A DNA stretch of 64,000 nucleotides from an uncultured bacterium. Its GTDB lineage: Bacteria > Bacteroidota > Bacteroidia > Bacteroidales > Bacteroidaceae. Positions 26,264 through 35,459 of this stretch are shown piece after piece; position 1 is the first letter of the stretch, and each line of letters begins with the position of its first letter. The stretch lies in the NCBI GenBank assembly GCA_905215345.1, contig CAJMPR010000012.1:59623-123622 (forward strand), read 5' to 3'. Below the pieces are notes generated by a model. It had not been told where the DNA came from and did no database searches. It worked only from the letters and a program-made list of their open reading frames with translations. Position numbers and translations under genes: made by a program.

Positions 26264-27919
26264 ATGAAAAAATATTGTACGCTATATTGGCTGATTACAG
26301 TTAGTTGTTTGTCTTTGCTTGCTGCTTGTGACGGTTTTCTGAAGGAAGCTCCCCGCGATGGAATAGATGACGAAGATGCTTATCGCACACTCTCCGGATT
26401 GTATCAGAATGCGGTGGCATCCCTTTATAATTATGTAGGCGGTTATTCCGATAGTCAGGGACTTCAGGGGACAGGACGCGGCATCTATGATTTGAATACG
26501 TTTACCACCGATGAGGCTATGATGCCTACCCGTGGAGGTGACTGGTACGATGGTGGTTTCTGGCAAGGTTTGTACCTGCATAAATGGGGTGTCAATAATG
26601 ATGCTATTCAGGCTACTTGGGAGTATCTCTACAAAGTTGTGATGCTGAGTAACAAATCGATAGAGCAGATACAGAAGTACCAGACAACACATAACGATGC
26701 GGAACTGCCGGGTTATCTGGCAGAAGTACGTGCTATACGTGCCATGTATTATTATTATCTCATGGATTTGTTCGGTAGGGTACCGTTAGTACTTTCTTCA
26801 TCTGTATCCATGAATGAGGTCGTACAGAGCGAACGGAAGGAGGTTTTTGATTTTGTGGTAAAGGAATTACAGGAAAGCGCTCCTCTGTTGTCAGAAAATC
26901 GCAGTAATCAGCCGGGAGATTATTATGGGCGCCTGACTCGTCCGGTAGCTTATTTTCTTCTTGCTAAACTGGCGCTCAATGCGGAAGTTTATATGGATAA
27001 TGATTGGACGGACGGCATACGTCCCGACGGACGGAATATCTATTTTACGATAGACGGACAGCAACAAAATGCCTGGCAGACTGTAATTACCTATTGTGAC
27101 CGCATTGCTGCAATGGGGTATAGGTTGGAACCTCAATACGAAGCAAACTTTGCCGTTTACAATGAATCGTCGGTGGAGAATATATTTACCATTCCGATGG
27201 ATAAGACTTTATATACCAATCAGATGCAATATCTATTCCGTTCCCGTCATTATAACCACGCCAAAGCTTATGGGTTGAGTGGTGAGAATGGTTCCAGTGC
27301 CACGAAAGATGCCTTGCGTGTGTTTGGATATGATACCGATGAGGTTGATCCGCGTTTTGATAAATGTTATTTTGCCGGGATGGTGTGCGACTTGAAAGGA
27401 AATCTTATTAAGTTGGACGATGGGACGGTGTTGGAATATCACCCGTGGGAAGTAGCTGTTGACATATCGGATACTCCTTACGAAAAGACGGCAGGTGCCC
27501 GTATGAAAAAGTATGCGGTAGACACCAATGCCAATAAAGACGGTAAACTGATGGAAAATGACATTGTTCTTTATCGTTATGCCGATGTTTTGTTGATGAA
27601 GAGTGAGGCTCGCGTTCGTAATGGAGAAGACGGCGATGCGGAGATGGCACAGGTTCGCGGTCGGGTGGGAGCCACTTCACGTACTGCATCTTTGGATAAT
27701 CTGCTGGATGAAAGATTATTGGAGTTTGCCTGGGAAGGGTGGCGCCGTCAGGATCTTGTCCGTTTCGGGAAGTTTACCCGTGCATATAGTGATCGTCCTC
27801 AACTATCGGATGAGGGGAACGGATATACTACCGTATTTCCTATTCCCGGTAATGTGCTGAAAATGAACGAACGTTTGCTGCAAAATAAAGGATACGGTGC
27901 AGGAGATAGCGACAAGTAA
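26264..27919 (+). CDS. SusD/RagB-family nutrient-binding lipoprotein
   Basis: 551 residues from ATG 26264 (an ATG at 26255 is equally open). The lipobox is SLLAAC, followed by DGFLKEAP, the usual SusD start. TPR-like helices carry AEVRAIRAMYYYYLMDLFGRVPLV, a SusD hallmark, and the C-terminus has LLDERLLEFAWEGWRRQDLVRFG and ends in FPIPGNVLKMN. It forms a lid on the partner SusC barrel and binds the substrate on the cell surface. It is translationally coupled or nearly so to the SusC gene. Substrate unknown. Confidence 0.93.
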   Translation: MKKYCTLYWLITVSCLSLLAACDGFLKEAPRDGIDDEDAYRTLSGLYQNAVASLYNYVGGYSDSQGLQGTGRGIYDLNTFTTDEAMMPTRGGDWYDGGFWQGLYLHKWGVNNDAIQATWEYLYKVVMLSNKSIEQIQKYQTTHNDAELPGYLAEVRAIRAMYYYYLMDLFGRVPLVLSSSVSMNEVVQSERKEVFDFVVKELQESAPLLSENRSNQPGDYYGRLTRPVAYFLLAKLALNAEVYMDNDWTDGIRPDGRNIYFTIDGQQQNAWQTVITYCDRIAAMGYRLEPQYEANFAVYNESSVENIFTIPMDKTLYTNQMQYLFRSRHYNHAKAYGLSGENGSSATKDALRVFGYDTDEVDPRFDKCYFAGMVCDLKGNLIKLDDGTVLEYHPWEVAVDISDTPYEKTAGARMKKYAVDTNANKDGKLMENDIVLYRYADVLLMKSEARVRNGEDGDAEMAQVRGRVGATSRTASLDNLLDERLLEFAWEGWRRQDLVRFGKFTRAYSDRPQLSDEGNGYTTVFPIPGNVLKMNERLLQNKGYGAGDSDK

Positions 27920-27941
27920 TTAGTGATTAGAGAAAAAATAG

Positions 27942-27949
27942 TATCTTTG
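27942..27949 (+). promoter_or_regulatory. -7 box for lipB
   Basis: TATCTTTG lies 5 bp upstream of the lipB ATG at 27955, so the message would have almost no leader. Confidence 0.55.
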
Positions 27950-27954
27950 CTTAT

Positions 27955-28611
27955 ATGAAACTGGAAATATCAGATTGGAAAGTAATTCCCTATGCCGAAG
28001 CATGGGACAAACAGACGGAATGGTTCGATGCGCTTGTGAATGCTAAACAGGCGGGAGAGAAATATGTAAATCATATTGTACTTTGCGAACATCCGCATGT
28101 ATATACCTTGGGACGCAGTGGCAAGGAAGGTAATATGTTGTTGAACGAAGAACAACTTAGTGCGATAGGAGCTACGCTGTACCACATAGATCGTGGTGGC
28201 GATATTACGTATCATGGCCCGGGACAACTGGTTTGTTACCCTATCTTGAACTTGGAAGAATTTTCTTTAGGGTTGAAAGAGTATGTACATCTGTTAGAGG
28301 AAGCTGTAATTCGCGTTTGTGCCTCCTATGGGATTACTGCCGGACGTTTGGAGAAAGCTACCGGTGTATGGTTGGAAGGAGGTACGCCTCGCGCGCGTAA
28401 AATATGTGCAATCGGCGTACGCAGCAGTCACTATGTCACTATGCATGGTCTGGCATTTAATGTGAATACGGATTTACGCTATTTCAGTTATATTCATCCT
28501 TGTGGGTTTATTGATAAAGGTGTAACATCGCTTCAAAAAGAGTTGGGATGTGAAGTGTCGATGAAAGAGGTACAGGACAGGCTTTGTAAAGAGTTGCAAG
28601 CTCTACTCTAA
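27955..28611 (+). CDS. lipB: Octanoyl-[acyl-carrier-protein]:protein octanoyltransferase
   Basis: 218 residues. Family motifs are in order: CEHPHVYTLGRSG, then RGGDITYHGPGQLVCYPI (about 79-96), then KICAIGVRSSHYVTMHGLAFNV, and the catalytic Cys/Lys region IHPCGFIDKGVTS. LipB moves octanoyl groups from ACP to lipoyl domains of GcvH and 2-oxoacid dehydrogenases, the first step of endogenous lipoylation. It has its own -7 box just upstream and follows the SusD gene, with which it has no obvious functional link. Confidence 0.96.
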   Translation: MKLEISDWKVIPYAEAWDKQTEWFDALVNAKQAGEKYVNHIVLCEHPHVYTLGRSGKEGNMLLNEEQLSAIGATLYHIDRGGDITYHGPGQLVCYPILNLEEFSLGLKEYVHLLEEAVIRVCASYGITAGRLEKATGVWLEGGTPRARKICAIGVRSSHYVTMHGLAFNVNTDLRYFSYIHPCGFIDKGVTSLQKELGCEVSMKEVQDRLCKELQALL

Positions 28612-28683
28612 GATGCATGGCTGAAGTATATGGCAGAGTCGTAATTTAATATTTTAGATGAACTCCGCTTTTCCCGGATATAC

Positions 28684-28765
28684 TTAGTTAACTTCGTAGT
28701 GGGAATGATGTTAACTAAATGTTGTATAATAAGTTAACTTCCTGCTGTTGCGAAGTTAACTTATT
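28684..28765. repeat. GTTAAC-containing palindromes downstream of lipB
   Basis: Two hairpins built on the same word: TTAGTTAAC (28684-28692) with GTTAACTAA (28710-28718), and a perfect 14-bp pair AATAAGTTAACTTC (28728-28741) with GAAGTTAACTTATT (28752-28765). A further GTTAAC follows at about 28779. This may end lipB transcription or be a repeat element. The rest of the 438-bp gap to pheT is described in the next entry. Confidence 0.65.
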
Positions 28766-28787
28766 GTATGTAATGATGTTAACTTTG

Positions 28788-28927
28788 TTTGAGGTTTTGT
28801 CTTTTGGGGTCCGAATATACTCTCAAATATTCATAGTAAGAAAACTGAATAAATGATAGATGATAGCAGTTATTTAGTTTTAGGCGTGGCCGGAATTGCT
28901 TTAAAGAAAGTATTCCGGCTATTTTTA
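28788..28927 (+). ncRNA. Candidate small RNA or pheT leader with terminator
   Basis: This is a prediction. A -7 box TAACTTTG (28780-28787) is followed by about 130 nt with no substantial ORF. It holds one hairpin (AAAACTGAATAAAT 28841-28854 with AGTTATTTAGTTTT 28868-28881) and a terminator-like hairpin (GCCGGAAT 28889-28896 with ATTCCGGC 28912-28919, then a T-rich tail). A tiny ORF of 25 codons (28853-28930) ends in FRLFL; with two Phe codons near the end it could be a Phe-responsive leader peptide for pheT, but this is weak. pheT begins 120 bp downstream. Confidence 0.35.
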
Positions 28928-29049
28928 TAATTCAATTTCTGACCCTGAATAGTAGAGTAGGGTTATTTTCTTGTTAGATAATGCCCTACCAACCAAAAAA
29001 ACTTATTAACTTTGCGGGTCACTTTTGGAAACAATAAAAAAATAATGAT

Positions 29050-31512
29050 ATGAATATCTCTTATAATTGGTTGAAAGAGTATGTAGATTTCGATTTGACA
29101 CCGGATGAGGTCGCTGCTGCTCTTACTTCTATTGGATTGGAAACAGGAAGCGTGGAAGAGGTGCAAACCATAAAAGGCGGACTGGAAGGATTGGTCATCG
29201 GTGAAGTGTTGACATGCGAAGCTCATCCGAATTCAGACCATATGCACGTTACTACCGTTAACTTGGGACAGGGAGAACCTGTGCAGATTGTATGTGGAGC
29301 ACCGAATGTAGCTACCGGACAGAAAGTGGTTGTTGCCACATTGGGGGCAAAGCTCTATGACGGTGACGAATGTTTTACGATTAAGAAATCCAAACTCCGT
29401 GGAGTGGAATCCAACGGTATGATTTGCGCTGAAGATGAAATAGGTATCGGTACAGACCATGCAGGTATTATCGTATTGCCGGAAACTGCTGTGCCGGGCG
29501 TACTTGCTAAAGATTATTATAACATCAAGAGCGATTACGTGTTGGAAGTGGATATCACTCCGAACCGTGCCGATGCTTGTTCGCATTATGGTGTAGCTCG
29601 TGACCTGTACGCTTACTTGGTACAGAACGGAAAAACTACGAGTTTGAAGAAGCCTTCTATTGACCTGTTTGCTGTTGAAAACCATGATTTGGACATCAAG
29701 GTTACAGTAGAGAATAATGAAGCATGTCCCCGTTATGCCGGTGTTACGGTGAAAGGCGTTACGGTGAAGGAAAGTCCGGAATGGTTGCAGAATAAGCTCC
29801 GTATTATCGGTCTGCGTCCCATTAATAATGTAGTAGATATAACGAACTATATAGTGCATGCATTCGGTCAGCCGTTGCACTGTTTTGATGCCGACAAGAT
29901 TAAAGGTGGTGAGGTTATTGTAAAAACTATGCCCGAAGGTACTCCATTCGTTACTTTGGATGGAGTGGAACGTAAGTTGAACGAACGTGACCTGATGATA
30001 TGCAATAAGGAGGAGGCGATGTGTATTGCCGGTGTATTTGGCGGATTGGACTCCGGTTCTACTGAAACTACCAAAGACGTATTCCTTGAAAGTGCTTATT
30101 TCCACCCGACATGGGTACGTAAAACTGCACGTCGTCATGGATTAAATACAGATGCTTCCTTCCGCTTTGAAAGAGGTATTGACCCTAATATCACCCTTTA
30201 TTGCCTGAAGTTAGCTGCTTTAATGGTGAAAGAACTTGCTGGTGGTACTATTTCATCCGAGATAAAAGACGTATGTGCCGCTCCTGCTGAAGATTTCAGA
30301 GTGGAACTTCCATATGAGAAAGTGCACTTATTGGTAGGTAAGGTAATTCCGGTGGATACAATCAAAAGTATTGTGACAAGTCTGGAAATGAAGATTGTTA
30401 ACGAAACAACTGAGGGCTTGACGTTGGATGTTCCGCCTTATCGTGTAGACGTGCAACGTGATTGTGATGTTATTGAAGACATCCTGCGTATTTATGGATA
30501 TAATAATGTTGAGATTCCATCTACGTTGAAATCAAGTCTGACAACGAAAGGTGAATGTGACAAATCTAACAAATTGCAGAACCTGATTGCTGAGCAGTTG
30601 GTAGGTTGTGGCTTTAATGAAATTCTGAATAACTCGCTGACTCGTGCAGCTTATTATGATGGATTGGAATCTTATCCTGCCAAGAATCTCGTAATGTTGT
30701 TGAATCCTCTGAGTGCTGACTTGAATGCGATGCGTCAGACATTACTTTTCGGTGGTTTGGAAAGTATTTCACACAATGCCAATCGTAAGAATGCCGATTT
30801 GAAATTCTTTGAGTTTGGCAACTGTTACTACTTTAACGAAGAGAAGAAAAATTCGGAGAAAGTACTTGCCGGATATTCAGAAGATTATCATCTGGGTATG
30901 TGGGTTACCGGTAAGAAAGTATCCAACTCATGGGTGCATCCTGATGAAGATAGTTCCGTATACGAGTTGAAAGCATATGTGGAAGATATTTTTGCCCGCA
31001 TGGGATTGTGTATGCACGATTTGGTAGTCGGTAATCTTACGGATGATATTTATGCGGCAGCTCTGTCTGTACAGACAAGAGGCGGGAAACGTCTGGCTAC
31101 ATTCGGCATTGTAACAAAGAAAATGTTGAAGGCATTCGATATAGACAATGAAGTGTATTATGCTGATTTGAACTGGAAAGAGTTGATGAAAGCTATCAAG
31201 AATGTGAAAGTAAGTTATACGGAAATTTCTAAATTCCCGGCTGTGAAACGTGACTTGGCATTATTGATTGACAAAAAAGTTCAGTTTGCAGAAATCGAGA
31301 AGATTGCTTATGAGACAGAGAAGAAACTATTGAAAGAAGTTTCTCTCTTCGATGTTTACGAAGGAAAGAACTTGGAAGCCGGTAAAAAATCGTATGCAGT
31401 AAGTTTCTTGTTGCAGGACGAGACTCAGACTTTGAATGATAAAATGATTGATAAAATCATGTCGAAGTTGGTGAAGAATCTGGAAGATAAGTTGGATGCC
31501 AAATTGCGATAA
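29050..31512 (+). CDS. pheT: Phenylalanyl-tRNA synthetase beta subunit
   Basis: 820 residues, the standard length. The start MNISYNWLKEYVDFDLTPDE is typical. Domains in order: an EMAP/tRNA-binding domain (about 40-150, VIGEVLTCEAHPNSDHMHVT), the B3/B4 editing domain (about 210-370, RRHGLNTDASFRFERG), B5 (about 400-470), the catalytic-like core, and a C-terminal ferredoxin-fold anticodon-binding domain (KFPAVKRDLALLID). It pairs with PheS, encoded elsewhere, as an alpha2-beta2 enzyme that charges tRNA-Phe. A -7-like TAACTTTG is at 29007-29014. Confidence 0.97.
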   Translation: MNISYNWLKEYVDFDLTPDEVAAALTSIGLETGSVEEVQTIKGGLEGLVIGEVLTCEAHPNSDHMHVTTVNLGQGEPVQIVCGAPNVATGQKVVVATLGAKLYDGDECFTIKKSKLRGVESNGMICAEDEIGIGTDHAGIIVLPETAVPGVLAKDYYNIKSDYVLEVDITPNRADACSHYGVARDLYAYLVQNGKTTSLKKPSIDLFAVENHDLDIKVTVENNEACPRYAGVTVKGVTVKESPEWLQNKLRIIGLRPINNVVDITNYIVHAFGQPLHCFDADKIKGGEVIVKTMPEGTPFVTLDGVERKLNERDLMICNKEEAMCIAGVFGGLDSGSTETTKDVFLESAYFHPTWVRKTARRHGLNTDASFRFERGIDPNITLYCLKLAALMVKELAGGTISSEIKDVCAAPAEDFRVELPYEKVHLLVGKVIPVDTIKSIVTSLEMKIVNETTEGLTLDVPPYRVDVQRDCDVIEDILRIYGYNNVEIPSTLKSSLTTKGECDKSNKLQNLIAEQLVGCGFNEILNNSLTRAAYYDGLESYPAKNLVMLLNPLSADLNAMRQTLLFGGLESISHNANRKNADLKFFEFGNCYYFNEEKKNSEKVLAGYSEDYHLGMWVTGKKVSNSWVHPDEDSSVYELKAYVEDIFARMGLCMHDLVVGNLTDDIYAAALSVQTRGGKRLATFGIVTKKMLKAFDIDNEVYYADLNWKELMKAIKNVKVSYTEISKFPAVKRDLALLIDKKVQFAEIEKIAYETEKKLLKEVSLFDVYEGKNLEAGKKSYAVSFLLQDETQTLNDKMIDKIMSKLVKNLEDKLDAKLR

Positions 31513-31560
31513 TGAACTAATAATTAATATATAATAGTTAATATTTAAAATATAATTCCA

Positions 31561-32295
31561 ATGGGAAGAGCATTTGAATATAGAAAAGCTGCCAAATTAA
31601 AGAGATGGGGTCACATGGCTAAGACCTTTACAAGACTGGGTAAACAAATTGCTATTGCAGTAAAGGCTGGTGGACCTGAGCCGGAAAATAATCCGACATT
31701 ACGTTCTGTTATCGCTGTTTGTAAGCGCGAGAATATGCCGAAGGATAACATTGACCGTGCTATCAAGAATGCGATGGGTAAAGACCAGAGCGATTATAAG
31801 AGTATGACGTATGAGGGATATGGTCCTCACGGTGTGGCTGTATTCGTTGATACTTTGACAGATAATACCACTCGTACGGTAGCCGATGTACGCTCGGTAT
31901 TTAATAAGTTTGGTGGAAACTTGGGAACAATGGGTTCATTGGCTTTCTTGTTTGACCATAAATGTGTGTTCACTTTCAAGAAAAAGGATGGTCTGGATAT
32001 GGAAGAACTCATCCTCGACTTGATTGATTATGATGTAGACGAGGACTTTGAGGAAGATGAAGAAGAAGGTACAATCACTATCTATGGTGATCCGAAGAGC
32101 TATGCCGCTATCCAGAAGCATTTGGAAGAAGGTGGTTTTGAAGATGTAGGTGGTGAGTTTACTTACATCCCGAATGATTTGAAAGAAGTAACTGCCGAAC
32201 AACGTGAGACGCTTGATAAGATGATAGAACGTCTGGAAGAGTTTGATGATGTACAGACGGTATATACTAATATGAAACCGGAGGAAGGCGAATAA
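31561..32295 (+). CDS. YebC/PmpR-family protein (TACO1-like)
   Basis: 244 residues with the family start MGRAFEYRKAAKLKRWGHMA and the block YEGYGPHGVAVFVDTLTDN near residue 85. It ends in an acidic tail. Members were long called transcriptional regulators; recent work on YebC and mitochondrial TACO1 supports a role in translation of proline-rich or polyproline stretches. Whether this copy acts on DNA or ribosomes is unclear. The gene for a TSCPD protein begins 2 bp after its stop, so the two are co-transcribed. Confidence 0.93.
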   Translation: MGRAFEYRKAAKLKRWGHMAKTFTRLGKQIAIAVKAGGPEPENNPTLRSVIAVCKRENMPKDNIDRAIKNAMGKDQSDYKSMTYEGYGPHGVAVFVDTLTDNTTRTVADVRSVFNKFGGNLGTMGSLAFLFDHKCVFTFKKKDGLDMEELILDLIDYDVDEDFEEDEEEGTITIYGDPKSYAAIQKHLEEGGFEDVGGEFTYIPNDLKEVTAEQRETLDKMIERLEEFDDVQTVYTNMKPEEGE

Positions 32296-32297
32296 TA

Positions 32298-32543
32298 ATG
32301 ACCTATACTTACAAGACTAAGGGTACGTGTAGTACCAATATTGAACTTGAAGTAGAAGACGGAGTTATAAAAGATATAGCTTTCTGGGGAGGTTGCAGTG
32401 GCAATTTACAAGGGATTTCCCGCTTGGTTATCGGTATGCCGGTAGATACGGTGATTTCCCGTCTGGAAGGTGTTCGATGTGGAACGCGCCCGACTTCTTG
32501 TCCGGATCAGTTGTGTAAAGCATTACACGAAATGGGATATTAA
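32298..32543 (+). CDS. TSCPD-domain protein (TIGR03905 type)
   Basis: 81 residues consisting of one small domain with conserved cysteines: GTCSTNIE, FWGGCSGNLQGI, VRCGTRPTSCPDQL. The TSCPD motif and length match TIGR03905, whose members resemble the C-terminal zinc-binding domain of ribonucleotide reductases. Its function is unknown; metal binding is likely. It starts 2 bp after the yebC-like gene. Confidence 0.85.
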   Translation: MTYTYKTKGTCSTNIELEVEDGVIKDIAFWGGCSGNLQGISRLVIGMPVDTVISRLEGVRCGTRPTSCPDQLCKALHEMGY

Positions 32544-32561
32544 ATCTGTTTTTATATTAAA

Positions 32562-32667
32562 CGTCTTGCAGGATGATTTTTTTCATCTTGCAAGACGAAT
32601 AAATTCATCCCGTGAGATGAATAAATTTGTCTTACGAGATGAATTTATCTGTCTCATGGGATGAATT
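32562..32667. repeat. Two adjacent palindromes before mntH, the second of the GTGAGATGAAT family
   Basis: Hairpin 1: CGTCTTGCAGGATG (32562-32575) pairs with CATCTTGCAAGACG (32584-32597), one mismatch, T-rich loop; it could terminate the yebC/TSCPD transcript. Hairpin 2: arm 32602-32627 (starts AATTCATCCCGTGAGATGAA) pairs with 32642-32667, about 23 of 26 positions, and its loop contains another ACGAGATGA. Hairpin 2 repeats the sequence family seen at 664-721 upstream of poxB. Confidence 0.72.
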
Positions 32668-32739
32668 TTTGTATGATAGGAGAAATTCTTTTTGTGGAAA
32701 ATTGAAGCAGGCTCTTACTGTTTTGAACTTAAGTTGCAG

Positions 32740-32747
32740 TATATTTG
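32740..32747 (+). promoter_or_regulatory. -7 box for mntH
   Basis: TATATTTG, 42 bp upstream of the ATG at 32790. A TTTG lies at 32722-32725 but with a spacing of only 14. Confidence 0.5.
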
Positions 32748-32789
32748 TTATTATTTGATTATTTTTACACTCTCATATAAACGAACACA

Positions 32790-34052
32790 ATGAAGAATAT
32801 TTTTAAAGATCTGAAACGAAGAGACCATAAACGTTATTTAGGTGGACTGGACGTTTTTAAATATATCGGTCCGGGACTGTTGGTGACCGTCGGTTTTATT
32901 GATCCGGGTAATTGGGCTTCTAATTTCGCTGCAGGCTCTGAATTTGGTTATTCATTGCTATGGGTGGTGACTCTTTCTACTATCATGTTGATTGTGTTGC
33001 AACATAATGTGGCGCATTTAGGAATTGTTACCGGCTTATGTCTATCGGAAGCTGCTACGCAATATACTCCCAAGTGGGTGTCACGTCCTATATTGGGAAC
33101 TGCTGTATTGGCTTCCATTTCTACATCTTTAGCGGAAATATTGGGTGGAGCCATTGCTTTGCAAATGCTGTTCAAGATTCCCATTATATGGGGCTCGGTA
33201 CTAACCACAGTGTTTGTGCTTATCATGCTTTTTACCAATTCGTATAAGAAGATAGAGCGTTCTATCATTGCATTTGTGTCTGTTATCGGACTCTCTTTTA
33301 TATATGAATTATTTCTGGTAAAAATAGATTGGCCCGTGGCTGTACAAGGATGGGTGACTCCTTCCTTCCCGCAAGGAAGTATGCTGATTATTATGAGTGT
33401 GCTTGGTGCGGTAGTGATGCCGCATAATCTGTTTCTTCATTCCGAGGTAATACAGAGCCATGAGTATAATAAGCAGGACGATGCGTCAATCCGTAAAGTG
33501 CTGAAGTATGAATTGTTCGATACTTTGTTCTCGATGATTGTGGGATGGGCTATCAATAGCGCGATGATTCTGTTGGCAGCCGCAACTTTCTTTAAAGGAG
33601 GATTGCAGGTAGAAGAGTTGCAACAGGCTAAATCATTATTGGAGCCTTTGTTGGGAAATAGTGCCGGCGTTGTCTTCGCATTAGCGTTGTTAATGGCTGG
33701 CATTTCATCAACTATAACCAGTGGTATGGCGGCAGGATCTATCTTTGCAGGTATATTCGGCGAACCTTATCATATAAAAGACAGTCACTCACAGGTAGGA
33801 GTAGTTCTTTCACTGGGAATTGCCTTATTGGTAATTTTCTTTATAGGTGATCCTTTTAAAGGGTTGCTGATATCCCAAATGATATTGAGTATCCAATTAC
33901 CCTTTACGGTATTCCTGCAAGTAAGCCTGACTTCTTCTCCCAAAGTGATGGGACAATATGTAAACAGCAAGTGGAGCACATTTGTATTATATACGATTGC
34001 TGCTGTTGTAACAGTTCTAAATATCATGCTGTTAATATCCAGTTTATCATAG
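32790..34052 (+). CDS. mntH: Nramp-family divalent metal (Mn2+/Fe2+) transporter
   Basis: 420 residues, polytopic. The two Nramp metal-site motifs are present: GFIDPGNWASN in helix 1 and VVMPHNLFLHSEV in helix 6 (DPGN and MPHN). The Met of MPHN favours transition metals such as Mn2+ and Fe2+ over Mg2+ or Ca2+. It is a proton-coupled importer of the inner membrane. The leader has a -7 box at 32740-32747, and no Mn riboswitch was recognised. The exodeoxyribonuclease gene follows after 26 bp on the same strand. Confidence 0.93.
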   Translation: MKNIFKDLKRRDHKRYLGGLDVFKYIGPGLLVTVGFIDPGNWASNFAAGSEFGYSLLWVVTLSTIMLIVLQHNVAHLGIVTGLCLSEAATQYTPKWVSRPILGTAVLASISTSLAEILGGAIALQMLFKIPIIWGSVLTTVFVLIMLFTNSYKKIERSIIAFVSVIGLSFIYELFLVKIDWPVAVQGWVTPSFPQGSMLIIMSVLGAVVMPHNLFLHSEVIQSHEYNKQDDASIRKVLKYELFDTLFSMIVGWAINSAMILLAAATFFKGGLQVEELQQAKSLLEPLLGNSAGVVFALALLMAGISSTITSGMAAGSIFAGIFGEPYHIKDSHSQVGVVLSLGIALLVIFFIGDPFKGLLISQMILSIQLPFTVFLQVSLTSSPKVMGQYVNSKWSTFVLYTIAAVVTVLNIMLLISSLS

Positions 34053-34078
34053 AATAAAGAAAATAGAATATACGATTT

Positions 34079-34843
34079 ATGAAAATTATTACCTATAACG
34101 TAAATGGGCTAAGAGCTGCTGTAACAAAAGGATTCCCCGAATGGTTGGCAGCGGAACAGCCGGATGTGTTGTGTTTACAGGAAACTAAGTTGCAGCCGGA
34201 GCAGTATCCGGCAGAAGCTTTGGAAGCATTGGGGTACAAACATTACTTATATTCCGCCCAGAAAAAAGGATATAGCGGAGTAGCTATTTTGTCGAAACGT
34301 GAGCCAGACCATGTGGAGTATGGAATGGGTATTGAGGAATATGATAGCGAGGGACGTTTTATTCGTGCCGATTATGGAGATTTATCAGTAGTAAGCGTAT
34401 ATCATCCTTCGGGAACCAGTGGTGATGAAAGACAGGCTTTTAAAATGATTTGGTTGGAAAAGTTTCAGCAGTATGTGTTAGATTTGCAACGTACCCGCCC
34501 GAAGCTGATTCTTTGTGGAGACTATAATATATGTCACGAAGCCATAGATATCCATGACCCGGTTCGTAATGCCACTAATAGTGGCTTCTTGCCTGAAGAA
34601 CGGGAGTGGATGAGTCGTTTTCTTGATGCAGGGTTTATAGATTCATTCCGTTTGCTTTATCCGGACAAACAGGAGTATACGTGGTGGAGTTACCGCTTTA
34701 ATTCGCGCGCAAAGAATAAAGGATGGCGTATTGATTACTGTATGGTAAACGAACCGGTACGACCTATGTTGAAAGATGCCCGGATACTGAATGATGCCGT
34801 TCATTCGGATCATTGCCCGATGGTATTGGAAATTGCAGACTAA
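34079..34843 (+). CDS. xth: Exodeoxyribonuclease III (AP endonuclease, ExoA type)
   Basis: 254 residues with standard ExoIII motifs in order: KIITYNVNGLRAA at the N-terminus, CLQETKLQPEQ (metal-binding Glu), YHPSGTSGDERQ, LCGDYNICHEAIDIHDP, WWSYRFNSRAKNKGWRIDY, and the terminal SDHCPMVLEI with the catalytic Asp-His. It repairs abasic and oxidised sites in base excision repair. It is 26 bp downstream of mntH and its stop is 10 bp before the next gene. Confidence 0.95.
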   Translation: MKIITYNVNGLRAAVTKGFPEWLAAEQPDVLCLQETKLQPEQYPAEALEALGYKHYLYSAQKKGYSGVAILSKREPDHVEYGMGIEEYDSEGRFIRADYGDLSVVSVYHPSGTSGDERQAFKMIWLEKFQQYVLDLQRTRPKLILCGDYNICHEAIDIHDPVRNATNSGFLPEEREWMSRFLDAGFIDSFRLLYPDKQEYTWWSYRFNSRAKNKGWRIDYCMVNEPVRPMLKDARILNDAVHSDHCPMVLEIAD

Positions 34844-34853
34844 GAGAAAAAGT

Positions 34854-35309
34854 ATGAAAGATAGAATAGAAAAAGCTGTTGAGTTATTTAAAAGCGGTTA
34901 TAACTGTTCGCAGTCGGTAGTGGCTGCCTTTGCCGATATGTATGGTTTTACAGAAGAGCAGGCTTTACGTATGTCAGCTTCTTTTGGTGGTGGTATCGGT
35001 AGGATGCGCCAGACTTGTGGTGCAGCGTGCGGTATGTTTTTATTGGCCGGACTGGAGAAAGGCGCTATTGACGGTAAAGACCGTGAGGGAAAAGCTGCTA
35101 ACTATGCTTTGGTGCAGGAGCTTGCGGAGGAATTTAAGAGACGTAACGGTTCGATAATATGCGCGGAATTACTGGGTTTGAAAAAGCCGGAAGGCTCTTC
35201 TGTTCCCGAAGCTCGTACGGAACAATATTATGCTAAACGCCCCTGTATGAAGATGGTAGAAGAAGCTGCTACGATATGGGTGGAATATCTGGAAAAGCAG
35301 CAAAAATGA
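34854..35309 (+). CDS. C_GCAxxG_C_C family protein (redox-active metal-binding candidate)
   Basis: 151 residues from ATG 34854; the frame is open upstream to 34791 but that would overlap the nuclease gene. The Cys pattern matches the family: NCSQSV near the start, TCGAACGMFLLAG in the middle, SIICAELLG, and RPCMKMVEEA near the end. These proteins have a C-GAACG-C-C signature and are often associated with redox or electron transfer; the biochemical role is not established. Downstream there is a 150-bp gap. Confidence 0.82.
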   Translation: MKDRIEKAVELFKSGYNCSQSVVAAFADMYGFTEEQALRMSASFGGGIGRMRQTCGAACGMFLLAGLEKGAIDGKDREGKAANYALVQELAEEFKRRNGSIICAELLGLKKPEGSSVPEARTEQYYAKRPCMKMVEEAATIWVEYLEKQQK

Positions 35310-35383
35310 ACTGTTTTAAGCTGTTTTTATGACATTGTAATGAAAAAAACGGCTCTTAATGTGTTATATAACATAAAAATAAC

Positions 35384-35391
35384 TATCTTTG
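35384..35391 (+). promoter_or_regulatory. -7 box for the winged-helix gene
   Basis: TATCTTTG lies 68 bp upstream of the ATG at 35460, fitting a leader of about 60 nt. Confidence 0.55.
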
Positions 35392-35459
35392 CCGCAGAAA
35401 TAAAATCTGATTACTTTGTTATTAGGTTTTAAAGCATGTCTAACTAAAAATAAAAGAAA

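Noticed and set aside
28612..29049. T-box leader upstream of pheT
   Set aside because: No T-box consensus (AGGGTGGxACCGCG type) was recognised in the gap, and T-boxes are not typical of Bacteroidetes.
32544..32789. Manganese riboswitch before mntH
   Set aside because: The region is occupied by the palindromes and shows no recognisable yybP-ykoY-type pattern.
34791..34853. Extended N-terminus of the C_GCAxxG_C_C protein
   Set aside because: It would overlap the exodeoxyribonuclease gene by 53 bp and begins with residues unlike the family; ATG at 34854 follows the nuclease stop by 10 bp.
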